From positions 1 through 6,267 of the forward strand of contig JAGLZG010000229.1 of the NCBI GenBank assembly GCA_023131705.1: DNA of 6,267 nt, given 5' to 3'. The position numbers and the translations under genes were made by a program. The DNA is from Nanobdellota archaeon (lineage in GTDB: Archaea > Nanobdellota > Nanobdellia > Woesearchaeales > B3-WOES). Under the pieces are notes generated by a model. It made no database searches, was not told the origin of the DNA, and saw nothing but the letters and a program-made list of their open reading frames with translations. Below are positions 1 to 5,013 of this stretch, one piece after another. Each line of letters opens with the position of its first letter. Positions within the stretch are counted from its first letter, which is position 1.

Positions 1-126
1 GAAAAAACAATCCCAAAACCAACATTCATACTATTGGACTGGAAAGGTCTTGGAAAACAAAAACAAAGAATAATGGAAATACTAAAAAACATCAACATAG
101 AAGTAATAAGAAGTGACAAAATCTAA
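1..126 (+). CDS. Probable D-aminoacyl-tRNA deacylase (archaeal DtdA/GEK1 type), C-terminal end only
   Basis: An open frame enters from the left edge and stops with TAA at 124-126, giving 41 residues. The segment PTFILLDWKGLGKQKQ, followed by a helix (RIMEILKNINIEV) and a basic tail, resembles the C-terminal end of archaeal DTD2/GEK1 enzymes, where a hydrophobic strand leads to a D-x-K-G/S-x-x-x-x-x-R turn and a final helix and strand. Enzymes of that family hydrolyse D-amino acids from mischarged tRNAs in the cytoplasm. The catalytic part lies outside the window, so the name rests on a short match from memory. The reading frame itself is clear. The next promoter lies immediately after its stop codon, so the downstream operon is probably transcribed separately. 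Confidence 0.5.
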   Translation, partial: EKTIPKPTFILLDWKGLGKQKQRIMEILKNINIEVIRSDKI

Positions 127-129
127 AAC

Positions 130-137
130 TTTATATA
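130..137 (+). promoter_or_regulatory. Archaeal TATA box for the pfkB-fba operon
   Basis: TTTATATA is preceded by an A-rich AAAAC segment that could serve as BRE. Archaeal transcription normally starts about 25-27 bases downstream of the TATA centre, which would place the start near 158-161. That gives a leader of only about 12-15 bases that still contains the Shine-Dalgarno motif. The box sits just after the stop codon of the upstream gene. Confidence 0.65.
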
Positions 138-162
138 CATATAATTCCTATTATTATAAAAA

Positions 163-167
163 GAGGT
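163..167 (+). promoter_or_regulatory. Ribosome binding site that fixes the pfkB start at 173
   Basis: GAGGT lies five bases before the ATG at 173-175. It rejects the longer in-frame start at 113, which would begin inside the upstream gene, span the TATA box and add 20 low-complexity residues ahead of the conserved first strand (YDVITVGSATVD). Confidence 0.7.
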
Positions 168-172
168 ATAAA

Positions 173-1096
173 ATGTATGATGTAATTACAGTAGGTTCTG
201 CAACAGTTGATGCATTTATCAATACAGGTTCCAGGCTCTTTCAAAAGACATACAAAAAATACGTAAAGGTTCCATTTGGCTCAAAAATCCTGATAAGCGA
301 TTTAAAGTTTGATATAGGGGGCGGAGGAACAAACACAGCAGTTGCATTCTCAAGGATGGGGTTAAAAACAGCATGGATAGGAAGCATTGGATTAGGAACC
401 AACAGCAAAAGGGTATTAAATCTATTAAAAAAAGAAAAAGTAGACATATCCTTTGCGCAGCAGGGCAATGGAAGAACAGGATTTAGTGTTATCCTTGACG
501 CTATTGGCCATGACAGGACAATACTGACATTTAAGGGAAATAACGATAACCTGGAATTTAAAAAAATCCCGTTAAAAGAAATAAAAACCAAATGGTTTTA
601 TTTCTCTGCGATGCTAAACCAAAGCCTGGAGACACAAAAAAAATTAGCCTCATTTGCCAAAAAAAACAACATAAGCATTGCATATAATCCTTCAAGCTAT
701 CTTGTTAAAAAAGGAGTAAAATACATTAAAGATATTCTGGATAACACGGATTTATTAATATTAAACAAGGAAGAAGCAGGTTATCTCGTTGGAAAAAAAC
801 CAGTAGATATAATGTTAAAAAGATTATTTGAACTTGGAATAAACCTTGTTGTTATAACAGACGGAAAAAACAAGGTCTATGCTTATGAGGGAAGCCACAT
901 CCATGCCATCAAACCCCACAAAGTAAAGATTCTTGAAACAACAGGAGCAGGAGATGCCTTTGCATCAGGTTTTTTAGCAGGAATAATAAAAAAAGGAGAT
1001 ATAGAGTTTGCACTTAAGGTTGGGCTTGCAAACTCAGAATCAGTTATCACTCATTATGGCGCTAAAAACAAGCTGCTCAGATGGAGTGGATTATAA
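173..1096 (+). CDS. PfkB/ribokinase-family carbohydrate kinase, candidate 6-phosphofructokinase
   Basis: This 307-residue protein has the standard length of the ribokinase/PfkB family, cytosolic enzymes that move phosphate from a nucleotide to a sugar or nucleoside hydroxyl. In order it shows a first strand with a substrate-binding Asp (GSATVD, residues 8-13), the glycine-rich signature GGGGTNTAVAFSRMG (49-63), the N-x-x-E region NKEEAGYLVG (198-207) and the second signature TTGAGDAFASGFLAG (256-270), whose D261 is the expected catalytic base next to the GAG anion hole. No key residue is missing. The substrate cannot be read from these motifs. The gene starts at 173 (see the ribosome site) and its stop is one base from the aldolase start, so fructose 6-phosphate is the contextual guess. 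Ribokinase, nucleoside kinase or another sugar kinase remain possible. Family assignment is firm, substrate is inference. Confidence 0.9.
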   Translation: MYDVITVGSATVDAFINTGSRLFQKTYKKYVKVPFGSKILISDLKFDIGGGGTNTAVAFSRMGLKTAWIGSIGLGTNSKRVLNLLKKEKVDISFAQQGNGRTGFSVILDAIGHDRTILTFKGNNDNLEFKKIPLKEIKTKWFYFSAMLNQSLETQKKLASFAKKNNISIAYNPSSYLVKKGVKYIKDILDNTDLLILNKEEAGYLVGKKPVDIMLKRLFELGINLVVITDGKNKVYAYEGSHIHAIKPHKVKILETTGAGDAFASGFLAGIIKKGDIEFALKVGLANSESVITHYGAKNKLLRWSGL

Positions 1097-1097
1097 A

Positions 1098-1901
1098 ATG
1101 AAACTTTCGAAGAATGAGAAAGGTTTAGAAAAAACAAAGTTTTTTCAAAAAATAAAACTAGACAAAATAACAAAAAAAGGAAAAGCGCTGTACCTTGCCT
1201 ATGACCAGGGACTAGAGCATGGCCCAACTGATTTTAATGACAAAAATGTTGATCCAAAATATATAATAGATATTGCAAAAAAAGGAAAATACAACGGAAT
1301 TATATTTCAAAAAGGAATTGTTGAAAGATATTATAATGAGATAAAAAAATCAAAAGTCCCTTTGATTATAAAGCTGAATGGAAAAACAAGATTAGTCAAA
1401 GGAGATCCTATAGCGCCGCAGCTTTGCAGTGTAAAAAGAGCTATTGAATTAGGAGCTAAAGCAGTTGGCTATACTATCTATGTAGGCAGCATTCACGAGC
1501 CTGTTATTTTCAGGGAATTTGAAAAAATTGAGGAAGAAGCATATAGCTATGGCATTCCTGTTATAGCATGGGTTTATCCAAGAGGAAAAGCAATTAAGGA
1601 TGAGTTAAGCAGAAAAACACTGGCTTATGCAGCAAGAGTAGGCCTGGAACTAGGCGCTGATATGATCAAGATAAAGTATAATGGAAATAAAAAAGACCTG
1701 AAATGGGTTATAAAATCTGCAGGAAAAGTTAAAGTTCTGATTGCAGGAGGAAAAAAAACCTCTGAAAAAAAATTCCTTGAGGAAGTGAAAGATATAATGC
1801 AGACAGGAACTTGCGGATTGGCAGTCGGAAGAAATGTCTGGCAGCATAAAAACCCATTAGAGATAACCGCCGCTTTAAGAAAGATTATTTTTGCTTTATA
1901 A
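1098..1901 (+). CDS. fba: Class I fructose-bisphosphate aldolase, archaeal type
   Basis: This 267-residue Schiff-base aldolase of the archaeal FbaB/DeoC-like TIM-barrel family reversibly cleaves fructose 1,6-bisphosphate to dihydroxyacetone phosphate and glyceraldehyde 3-phosphate. Visible signatures are AYDQGLEHGP (34-43, active-site D36), IIKLNGKT (90-97), VGYTIYVGS (123-131), WVYPRG (158-163, with Y160 as the expected acid/base), ADMIKIKYNG (187-196, with K191 as the probable Schiff-base lysine, 31 residues after Y160 as in characterised relatives) and the phosphate-binding AGGKK (216-220) and VGRNVWQ (243-249). The YDQG-x-EHGP form favours aldolase over the related ADH synthase, which has MDHG-like sequence there. 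The ATG at 1098 follows the kinase stop by one base. GGAGTG at 1083-1088, inside the kinase gene, is a plausible ribosome site. A longer in-frame start at 1008 would overlap the kinase by about 90 bases and is not supported by the family. Confidence 0.93.
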   Translation: MKLSKNEKGLEKTKFFQKIKLDKITKKGKALYLAYDQGLEHGPTDFNDKNVDPKYIIDIAKKGKYNGIIFQKGIVERYYNEIKKSKVPLIIKLNGKTRLVKGDPIAPQLCSVKRAIELGAKAVGYTIYVGSIHEPVIFREFEKIEEEAYSYGIPVIAWVYPRGKAIKDELSRKTLAYAARVGLELGADMIKIKYNGNKKDLKWVIKSAGKVKVLIAGGKKTSEKKFLEEVKDIMQTGTCGLAVGRNVWQHKNPLEITAALRKIIFAL

Positions 1902-1919
1902 CTTTAATGATTTACCCTG

Positions 1920-1929
1920 AAAAATTTTT
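1920..1929. terminator. Bidirectional poly-A/poly-T tract between convergent genes
   Basis: AAAAATTTTT lies in the 43-base gap between the aldolase stop and the DUF4139 gene stop. It gives a U run in transcripts from either strand, and a second short run (TTTT, 1934-1937) follows on the + strand. Archaeal transcription commonly ends at U tracts without a stable hairpin, and none is visible here. The convergent layout supports the call. Confidence 0.45.
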
Positions 1930-1944
1930 AAAGTTTTGATAAGA

Positions 1945-3288
1945 CTAGCTATCTTCTATATCTAATATGGCTTTTATTTCGTCTTCTGGTATTGGCTTAA
2001 ATCCAAAATCTTGAATTTTATAACTAAATGTAGTTTCTTTTCCAGGCTTTACTGTTACATCCCATCTTATTTGCCTTTTTGAACTTTTTTTATGCTGTTG
2101 TAAGTTTGTTTTTACAATTTTTTCAGTTTCACTCAATTCTAGATAAGTTTCTATTGTAACTTCATCCTGCCCGGCATTAGCTGCTGTTACTTTATATCCT
2201 TTTTCAAATGCAAAAACTGGTTTTGTTTTTGTTTTAACATGTTTAGTATGTCCAGTTTGTTCTACTTTTATCTCTAATGTATCAGGTGTTCTTAGTTTGA
2301 TATTAGCATTTTTTCCTTTTAGTACAGGATTTTTAATAGCTCCTCCACCTTCATACCTTTCAATTAGCTTAGATTCACCTGATATTGTTTTTTCACTATA
2401 CACCGCTACAGAACCAGCAGTTAATGTTACAGGTGCTTTAAATCTTAAAACAGCACTAATATCTGGTTTTTCTTGATTTCCTAAATTTGTTCTATAAATT
2501 ATTTTATAATTTAATTTTTTCTTTAGTTCTCCAAAATTAAATCTTGAATCACCTTTAGGCAGGTTCTTTCTTCCAAAAGTATATCTAATCTGGCCTTCTT
2601 CTTCAAAAGACTTAACTCCTTCTGCTGTTAAAGCCATTGCTTCTAATCTCATTATTTTTGGGGGTCTGCCTCTTGGTAAATAAGGGGTTTCTACATCACC
2701 AGGAACAACTTCCAACTCAACATCTTTGTATGCTTCTCCTGTCCTGTTTTTTACTTCAACAGCAGATGCTAATGCAAGTCTTTTGTTTATTAAAGTAATA
2801 TTGTAATGTGGCGTTAAAGTAATTCCATTGGTTAGATATGACAACTCTAAAATTTGTTTCTCATTGCCAATGCCTTGTAATTTCAATTGAAGTGCTTTTC
2901 TTTCCCTTATCTCTTCATCAGTTTTATAATCAAAAGCAGTTAATGGTTTTGCATATAATAGATCACTTGCACCTTTAACTAATAAATTATTTCCTTCTAC
3001 ACCCAAATTTTTAACATATTTATTAGCTTCCCTATCATAAATCTTTCTGCCAATTAAACTTTCAGCTATCTCCTTTAAAGTTGTTGCTTCTAAAACCATT
3101 GCTTCTAGAATTTTTATTTTTTTACTTCCAAAAATTGGATGCAATGTTTCAAACTCAAATTCTGGAGCAATTCCAAGCAGATTGACTCTATCTTGAGCTT
3201 TTTTTAATTCAACTGATGCTGTAATATGGGCAATATTATTTAGATATAATGTTACAGAATTATTTTTCACTTGATATTGCTCAGCCAT
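1945..3288 (-). CDS. DUF4139 domain-containing protein, function unknown
   Basis: The 447-residue protein matches the DUF4139 pattern. LELSYLTNGITLTPHYNITL (148-167) has the family's SYLT...W/T-x-P-x-Y core, followed by VEVKNRTGEAYKDVELEVVPGDV (177-199), AGSVAVYSE (291-299) near a GxxxL-IERYEGGG turn, and beta-rich strands to the C-terminus. The first ~120 residues form a short beta region in the position usually held by an N-terminal DUF4140-like domain, but the long coiled coil often found between the two domains in bacterial relatives is not evident. I see no signal peptide and no membrane helix, so it is probably cytoplasmic. No enzymatic motif is recognisable. Its start is backed by AGAGGAT at 3294-3300 and a TATA box, so it has its own transcription unit. 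Some relatives carry the name mucoidy inhibitor MuiA, which should not be taken as a function here. Confidence 0.82.
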   Translation of the reverse strand: MAEQYQVKNNSVTLYLNNIAHITASVELKKAQDRVNLLGIAPEFEFETLHPIFGSKKIKILEAMVLEATTLKEIAESLIGRKIYDREANKYVKNLGVEGNNLLVKGASDLLYAKPLTAFDYKTDEEIRERKALQLKLQGIGNEKQILELSYLTNGITLTPHYNITLINKRLALASAVEVKNRTGEAYKDVELEVVPGDVETPYLPRGRPPKIMRLEAMALTAEGVKSFEEEGQIRYTFGRKNLPKGDSRFNFGELKKKLNYKIIYRTNLGNQEKPDISAVLRFKAPVTLTAGSVAVYSEKTISGESKLIERYEGGGAIKNPVLKGKNANIKLRTPDTLEIKVEQTGHTKHVKTKTKPVFAFEKGYKVTAANAGQDEVTIETYLELSETEKIVKTNLQQHKKSSKRQIRWDVTVKPGKETTFSYKIQDFGFKPIPEDEIKAILDIEDS

Positions 3289-3292
3289 TTTT

Positions 3293-3299
3293 ATCCTCT
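3293..3299 (-). promoter_or_regulatory. Ribosome binding site of the DUF4139 gene
   Basis: On the - strand GAGGAT stands a few bases before the ATG at 3288-3286, in the context AGGATAAAAATGG. Almost the same context (AAGGATAAAAATGG) precedes the 31-codon ORF at 5011, which helps support that small ORF. Confidence 0.6.
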
Positions 3300-3326
3300 T
3301 CCTGATAAATGATAGAATTGAAACTA

Positions 3327-3335
3327 ATATAAAAA
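3327..3335 (-). promoter_or_regulatory. TATA box of the DUF4139 gene
   Basis: Read on the - strand, TTTTTATAT is a good archaeal TATA box. The expected start of transcription about 25-27 bases downstream is near 3304, leaving a leader of about 16 bases that contains the ribosome site. This separates the gene from the lysA-like gene upstream. Confidence 0.5.
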
Positions 3336-3367
3336 TGTTAGTATTTTAAAATTAATGTATAGTATCA

Positions 3368-3400
3368 TGACATACCCATTTTTTCATTTTTTATATGTCA
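3368..3400. repeat. Short inverted repeat TGACATA / TATGTCA at the left flank of the structured element
   Basis: Perfect 7-bp arms at 3368-3374 and 3394-3400 are separated by a 19-base T-rich loop. The same TGACAT word recurs at 3544-3549, the right end of the element below. There are thus three copies of the word, two in one orientation and one in the other. Confidence 0.45.
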
Positions 3401-3471
3401 GAAATATACCACTGGTTTATAACCAGTGGACGAAGTACATTATCTTGCTTTAGAAGATGGTATATTTCTGA
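3398..3471. repeat. Left inverted-repeat unit of the element, 14-bp perfect arms
   Basis: TCAGAAATATACCA (3398-3411) is exactly complementary to 3458-3471. The 46 bases between hold a strong hairpin (3409-3429, which competes with the arm ends for three bases) and a weaker one, ATCTT (3442-3446) with AAGAT (3454-3458), loop of seven. As RNA or single-stranded DNA this makes a branched, multi-helix fold. Confidence 0.75.
3409..3429. repeat. Left subterminal hairpin, 9-bp stem with TAT loop
   Basis: Arms CCACTGGTT (3409-3417) and AACCAGTGG (3421-3429) are perfect. Same total length, stem length, loop size and outer bases (CCAC...GTGG) as the hairpin at 3519-3539, although the inner stem sequence differs. 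Confidence 0.75.
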
Positions 3472-3477
3472 GCATGC

Positions 3478-3546
3478 TCAAAAACCACCTGAATAATGTT
3501 AGCTATGCTACAAGCATGCCACCCATCTTTGATGGGTGGTTTTTGA
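3478..3546. repeat. Right inverted-repeat unit of the element, 12-bp perfect arms
   Basis: TCAAAAACCACC (3478-3489) is exactly complementary to 3535-3546. Between the arms lie a small hairpin (ATGCT 3505-3509 with AGCAT 3513-3517) and the strong hairpin at 3519-3539. The right arm overlaps the strong hairpin over GGTGG (3535-3539), so the long stem and that hairpin exclude each other. Confidence 0.7.
3519..3544 (+). terminator. Right subterminal hairpin followed by a T run; intrinsic-terminator-like on the + strand
   Basis: Arms CCACCCATC (3519-3527) and GATGGGTGG (3531-3539) close a TTT loop and are followed by TTTTT (3540-3544). The layout is that of an intrinsic terminator for a + strand transcript. 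No + strand gene ends here, so it would only make sense for a small RNA covering the element; otherwise it is simply the right-hand DNA hairpin of a mobile element. Confidence 0.45.
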
Positions 3547-3599
3547 CATTCCTAACAACTCTGGATTTTTTATACTCTTTTCATAAATTTAATCTCTAT

Positions 3600-4865
3600 T
3601 CAAACTTTAAAAAATTTAGAACCTTGGAATTTTAATGTACTAAAATAGTCATTTTCAGTTTCAGCTCTTCTTATCATCTCTACTCTACCATCTTCTCTTA
3701 ACAAAAGTTCTTTTGAACGCAATTTTCCATTATAATTAAATCCCATTGCCCAACCATGCGCTCCTGTGTCATGAATAACCAAAATATCTCCTATTTCAAT
3801 TTTAGGAAGCGGTCTTTGAATTGCGAATTTATCATTATTTTCGCAAAGACTTCCTGTAACATCATAAATATGATTGTGTGGTATATCCTCTTTTCCCATA
3901 ACAGTGATATGGTGATAAGCACCATAAATTGCAGGTCTCATAAGATTAGCCATGCAAGCATCTAATCCAACATAGGTTCTATATGTATTTTTTATATGTC
4001 TAACTTTTGTAAACAAATAGCCATGGGGACCTGTAATCATTCTTCCATTTTCCATAAAGATTTTAAGTGGATGTAGCCTATTTCCCATAATCATTTTTTC
4101 ATAAGTTTCTTTCACACCATTTGATATCTTATTCAAATCTACAGGCTCTTGCTCAGGCTTATAAGGGATTCCTATCCCCCCTCCTAAATTTGCAAATTCA
4201 AATTTTATATTTAATTTCTTAGAAATATCAACAATTAATTCAAATAACATCTTAGCAGTATCTATAAAATATTGTGGATTAAGTTCATTTGAGGCTACCA
4301 TTGTATGCAAACCAAACCTCTTAACTCCTTTTTCTTTCATTATTTTATATCCTTCAAAAAGTTGTTCTTTTGTAAATCCATATTTTGCTTCTTCTGGTTT
4401 TCCTATTATTGAATTCCCTCCCCTTAAAGGACCTGGATTATACCTAAAGCAAATAAGATTTGGTATACCTGCATTTTTCTCTAAGAAAGGAATATGACTT
4501 ATATCATCTAAATTTATTATTGCCCCAAGTTTTCTTGCACCCACATATTCTTCTGTAGGTGTGTCATTAGAAGTAAACATTATATTTTCCCCAACAATAC
4601 CAGCTTTAACAGCTAAAATTAATTCAGGATCTGAACTACAATCAGCACCAGCCCCTTCTTCTCTGCAAATTTCTAAAATATAAGGATTTGGTAGAGCTTT
4701 TATAGCAAAATATTCTTTAAACCCATCATTCCAGGAAAATGCTTTATTTAATATTCTTAAATTTCCTCTTATTCCTTTTTCATCATAAATATGAAATGGT
4801 GTCCCATGCTCTTTAATTATTTCTTCTAACTGGGATTTTTTAAAAGGAACTGCTTTTTCTGCCAT
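3600..4865 (-). CDS. LysA-like PLP-dependent decarboxylase (diaminopimelate decarboxylase family)
   Basis: This 421-residue enzyme has the alanine racemase-like barrel plus C-terminal beta domain of group IV decarboxylases. Visible are YFAIKALPNP (52-61, with K56 as the PLP lysine), the glycine loop NLGGGIGIPY (226-235), ENGRMITGP (272-280, with E272 as the pyridine-nitrogen ligand), the C-terminal GSLCENNDKF (338-347, C341 and D345 in the active site across the dimer), and AHGWAMGFNYNGKLRS (369-384). The expected product is L-lysine from meso-diaminopimelate, supported by dapB upstream. It is divergent: the usual H-x-H-I/V-G-S strand reads HTMVAS (187-192), placing Met189 where the PLP-stacking His normally sits, and EPGR reads ENGR. 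A related amino-acid or polyamine precursor decarboxylase is therefore possible. No ribosome site precedes the ATG; see the TATA box upstream. The next in-frame Met falls beyond the catalytic lysine, so the start is secure. Confidence 0.82.
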   Translation of the reverse strand: MAEKAVPFKKSQLEEIIKEHGTPFHIYDEKGIRGNLRILNKAFSWNDGFKEYFAIKALPNPYILEICREEGAGADCSSDPELILAVKAGIVGENIMFTSNDTPTEEYVGARKLGAIINLDDISHIPFLEKNAGIPNLICFRYNPGPLRGGNSIIGKPEEAKYGFTKEQLFEGYKIMKEKGVKRFGLHTMVASNELNPQYFIDTAKMLFELIVDISKKLNIKFEFANLGGGIGIPYKPEQEPVDLNKISNGVKETYEKMIMGNRLHPLKIFMENGRMITGPHGYLFTKVRHIKNTYRTYVGLDACMANLMRPAIYGAYHHITVMGKEDIPHNHIYDVTGSLCENNDKFAIQRPLPKIEIGDILVIHDTGAHGWAMGFNYNGKLRSKELLLREDGRVEMIRRAETENDYFSTLKFQGSKFFKV

Positions 4866-4884
4866 TTTTAATCTAAACTTTATC

Positions 4885-4893
4885 TTTAATAAA
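4885..4893 (-). promoter_or_regulatory. Possible TATA box for leaderless transcription of the lysA-like gene
   Basis: On the - strand TTTATTAAA is centred about 24 bases before the A of the start codon at 4865. No Shine-Dalgarno motif is visible before the ATG, and this spacing is what a leaderless archaeal transcript would show. The region is A+T-rich, so chance matches are easy. Co-transcription from dapB across the 50-base gap is also possible. Confidence 0.4.
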
Positions 4894-4915
4894 TTTCTGT
4901 AATTTGTTTAAAAAT

Positions 4916-5011
4916 TTACTTAAACATCCCTTTGTATTCCTGGAGATATAATTCTAAACCTTGCCTTCCTGCCCAGGTTGCTCCAAGTATTGCAAGTCTT
5001 ATTTTTTCCAT
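4916..5011 (-). CDS. 31-codon ORF resembling the N-terminus of a Rossmann-fold dehydrogenase; microprotein or gene relic
   Basis: An ATG at 5011-5009 opens a 31-residue frame ending in TAA at 4918-4916. It begins 2 bases after the dapB stop and has AAGGAT, overlapping the end of dapB, as a ribosome site. The first 18 residues, MEKIRLAILGATWAGRQG, read like the first strand and dinucleotide loop of a reductase. The ILGAT start recalls aspartate-semialdehyde dehydrogenase (ILGATGxVG), the step before DapA and DapB in the lysine pathway, and also DapB itself. A helix (LELYLQEYKGMF) follows and the frame then stops. The glycine spacing (G-A-T-W-A-G-R-Q-G) is not canonical. Translation is likely from position and ribosome site; the origin as a truncated gene is inference. 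Fifty bases separate it from the lysA-like gene, too few for the rest of a gene. Confidence 0.5.
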   Translation of the reverse strand: MEKIRLAILGATWAGRQGLELYLQEYKGMFK

Positions 5012-5013
5012 TT

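Larger units (their letters stand above)
3395..3549. mobile_element. Candidate palindrome-ended non-autonomous element (or structured RNA), about 155 bp
   Basis: The stretch is bounded by ATGTCA (3395-3400) and TGACAT (3544-3549); allowing one mismatch the ends match over ten bases (ATGTCAGAAA against TTTTTGACAT). Inside are two perfect inverted repeats, 14 bp (3398-3411 with 3458-3471) and 12 bp (3478-3489 with 3535-3546), on either side of GCATGC (3472-3477). Just inside each end is a 9-bp hairpin with a 3-nt loop. No credible protein is encoded and no target duplication is obvious. Subterminal hairpins without duplication are typical of IS200/IS605 derivatives such as PATEs and REP-like elements; the terminal match would also fit a MITE. 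A structured RNA is the main alternative. Inverted repeats are directly seen; the mobile nature is inference. Confidence 0.5.

Noticed and set aside
113..172. 20-codon N-terminal extension of the kinase
   Set aside because: It overlaps the upstream gene and contains the TATA box; GAGGT before 173 and the family's usual first strand support the later start.
241..591. 116-codon ORF on the - strand within the kinase gene
   Set aside because: It lies fully antisense to a well-supported PfkB-family gene and has no promoter, ribosome site or family features.
1008..1097. 30-codon N-terminal extension of the aldolase
   Set aside because: It overlaps the kinase gene in another frame and has no counterpart in archaeal aldolases; the ATG at 1098, with GGAGTG upstream, fits better.
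1650..1847. 65-codon ORF on the - strand within the aldolase gene
   Set aside because: It is antisense to conserved active-site regions of the aldolase, and its Cys/Phe-rich product is typical of a shadow frame.
1098..1901. Reading the aldolase as ADH synthase (aromatic amino acid pathway)
   Set aside because: Residues 34-43 read AYDQGLEHGP, the form of fructose-bisphosphate aldolases, not the MDHG-type sequence of ADH synthases, and the partner gene is a sugar kinase.
3395..3549. CRISPR repeat array or tRNA
   Set aside because: The repeats are inverted and not regularly spaced direct repeats, and there is no cloverleaf with an anticodon arm or T-loop consensus.
3426..3635. 69-codon + strand ORF opening with GTG inside the structured element
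   Set aside because: It begins in a hairpin arm, runs through both inverted repeats and ends antisense to the lysA-like gene. It has no ribosome site and no recognisable family, so it looks like a by-product of the repeats.
3756..3965. 69-codon ORF on the + strand within the lysA-like gene
   Set aside because: It is antisense to the conserved C-terminal domain of the decarboxylase and has no supporting signals.
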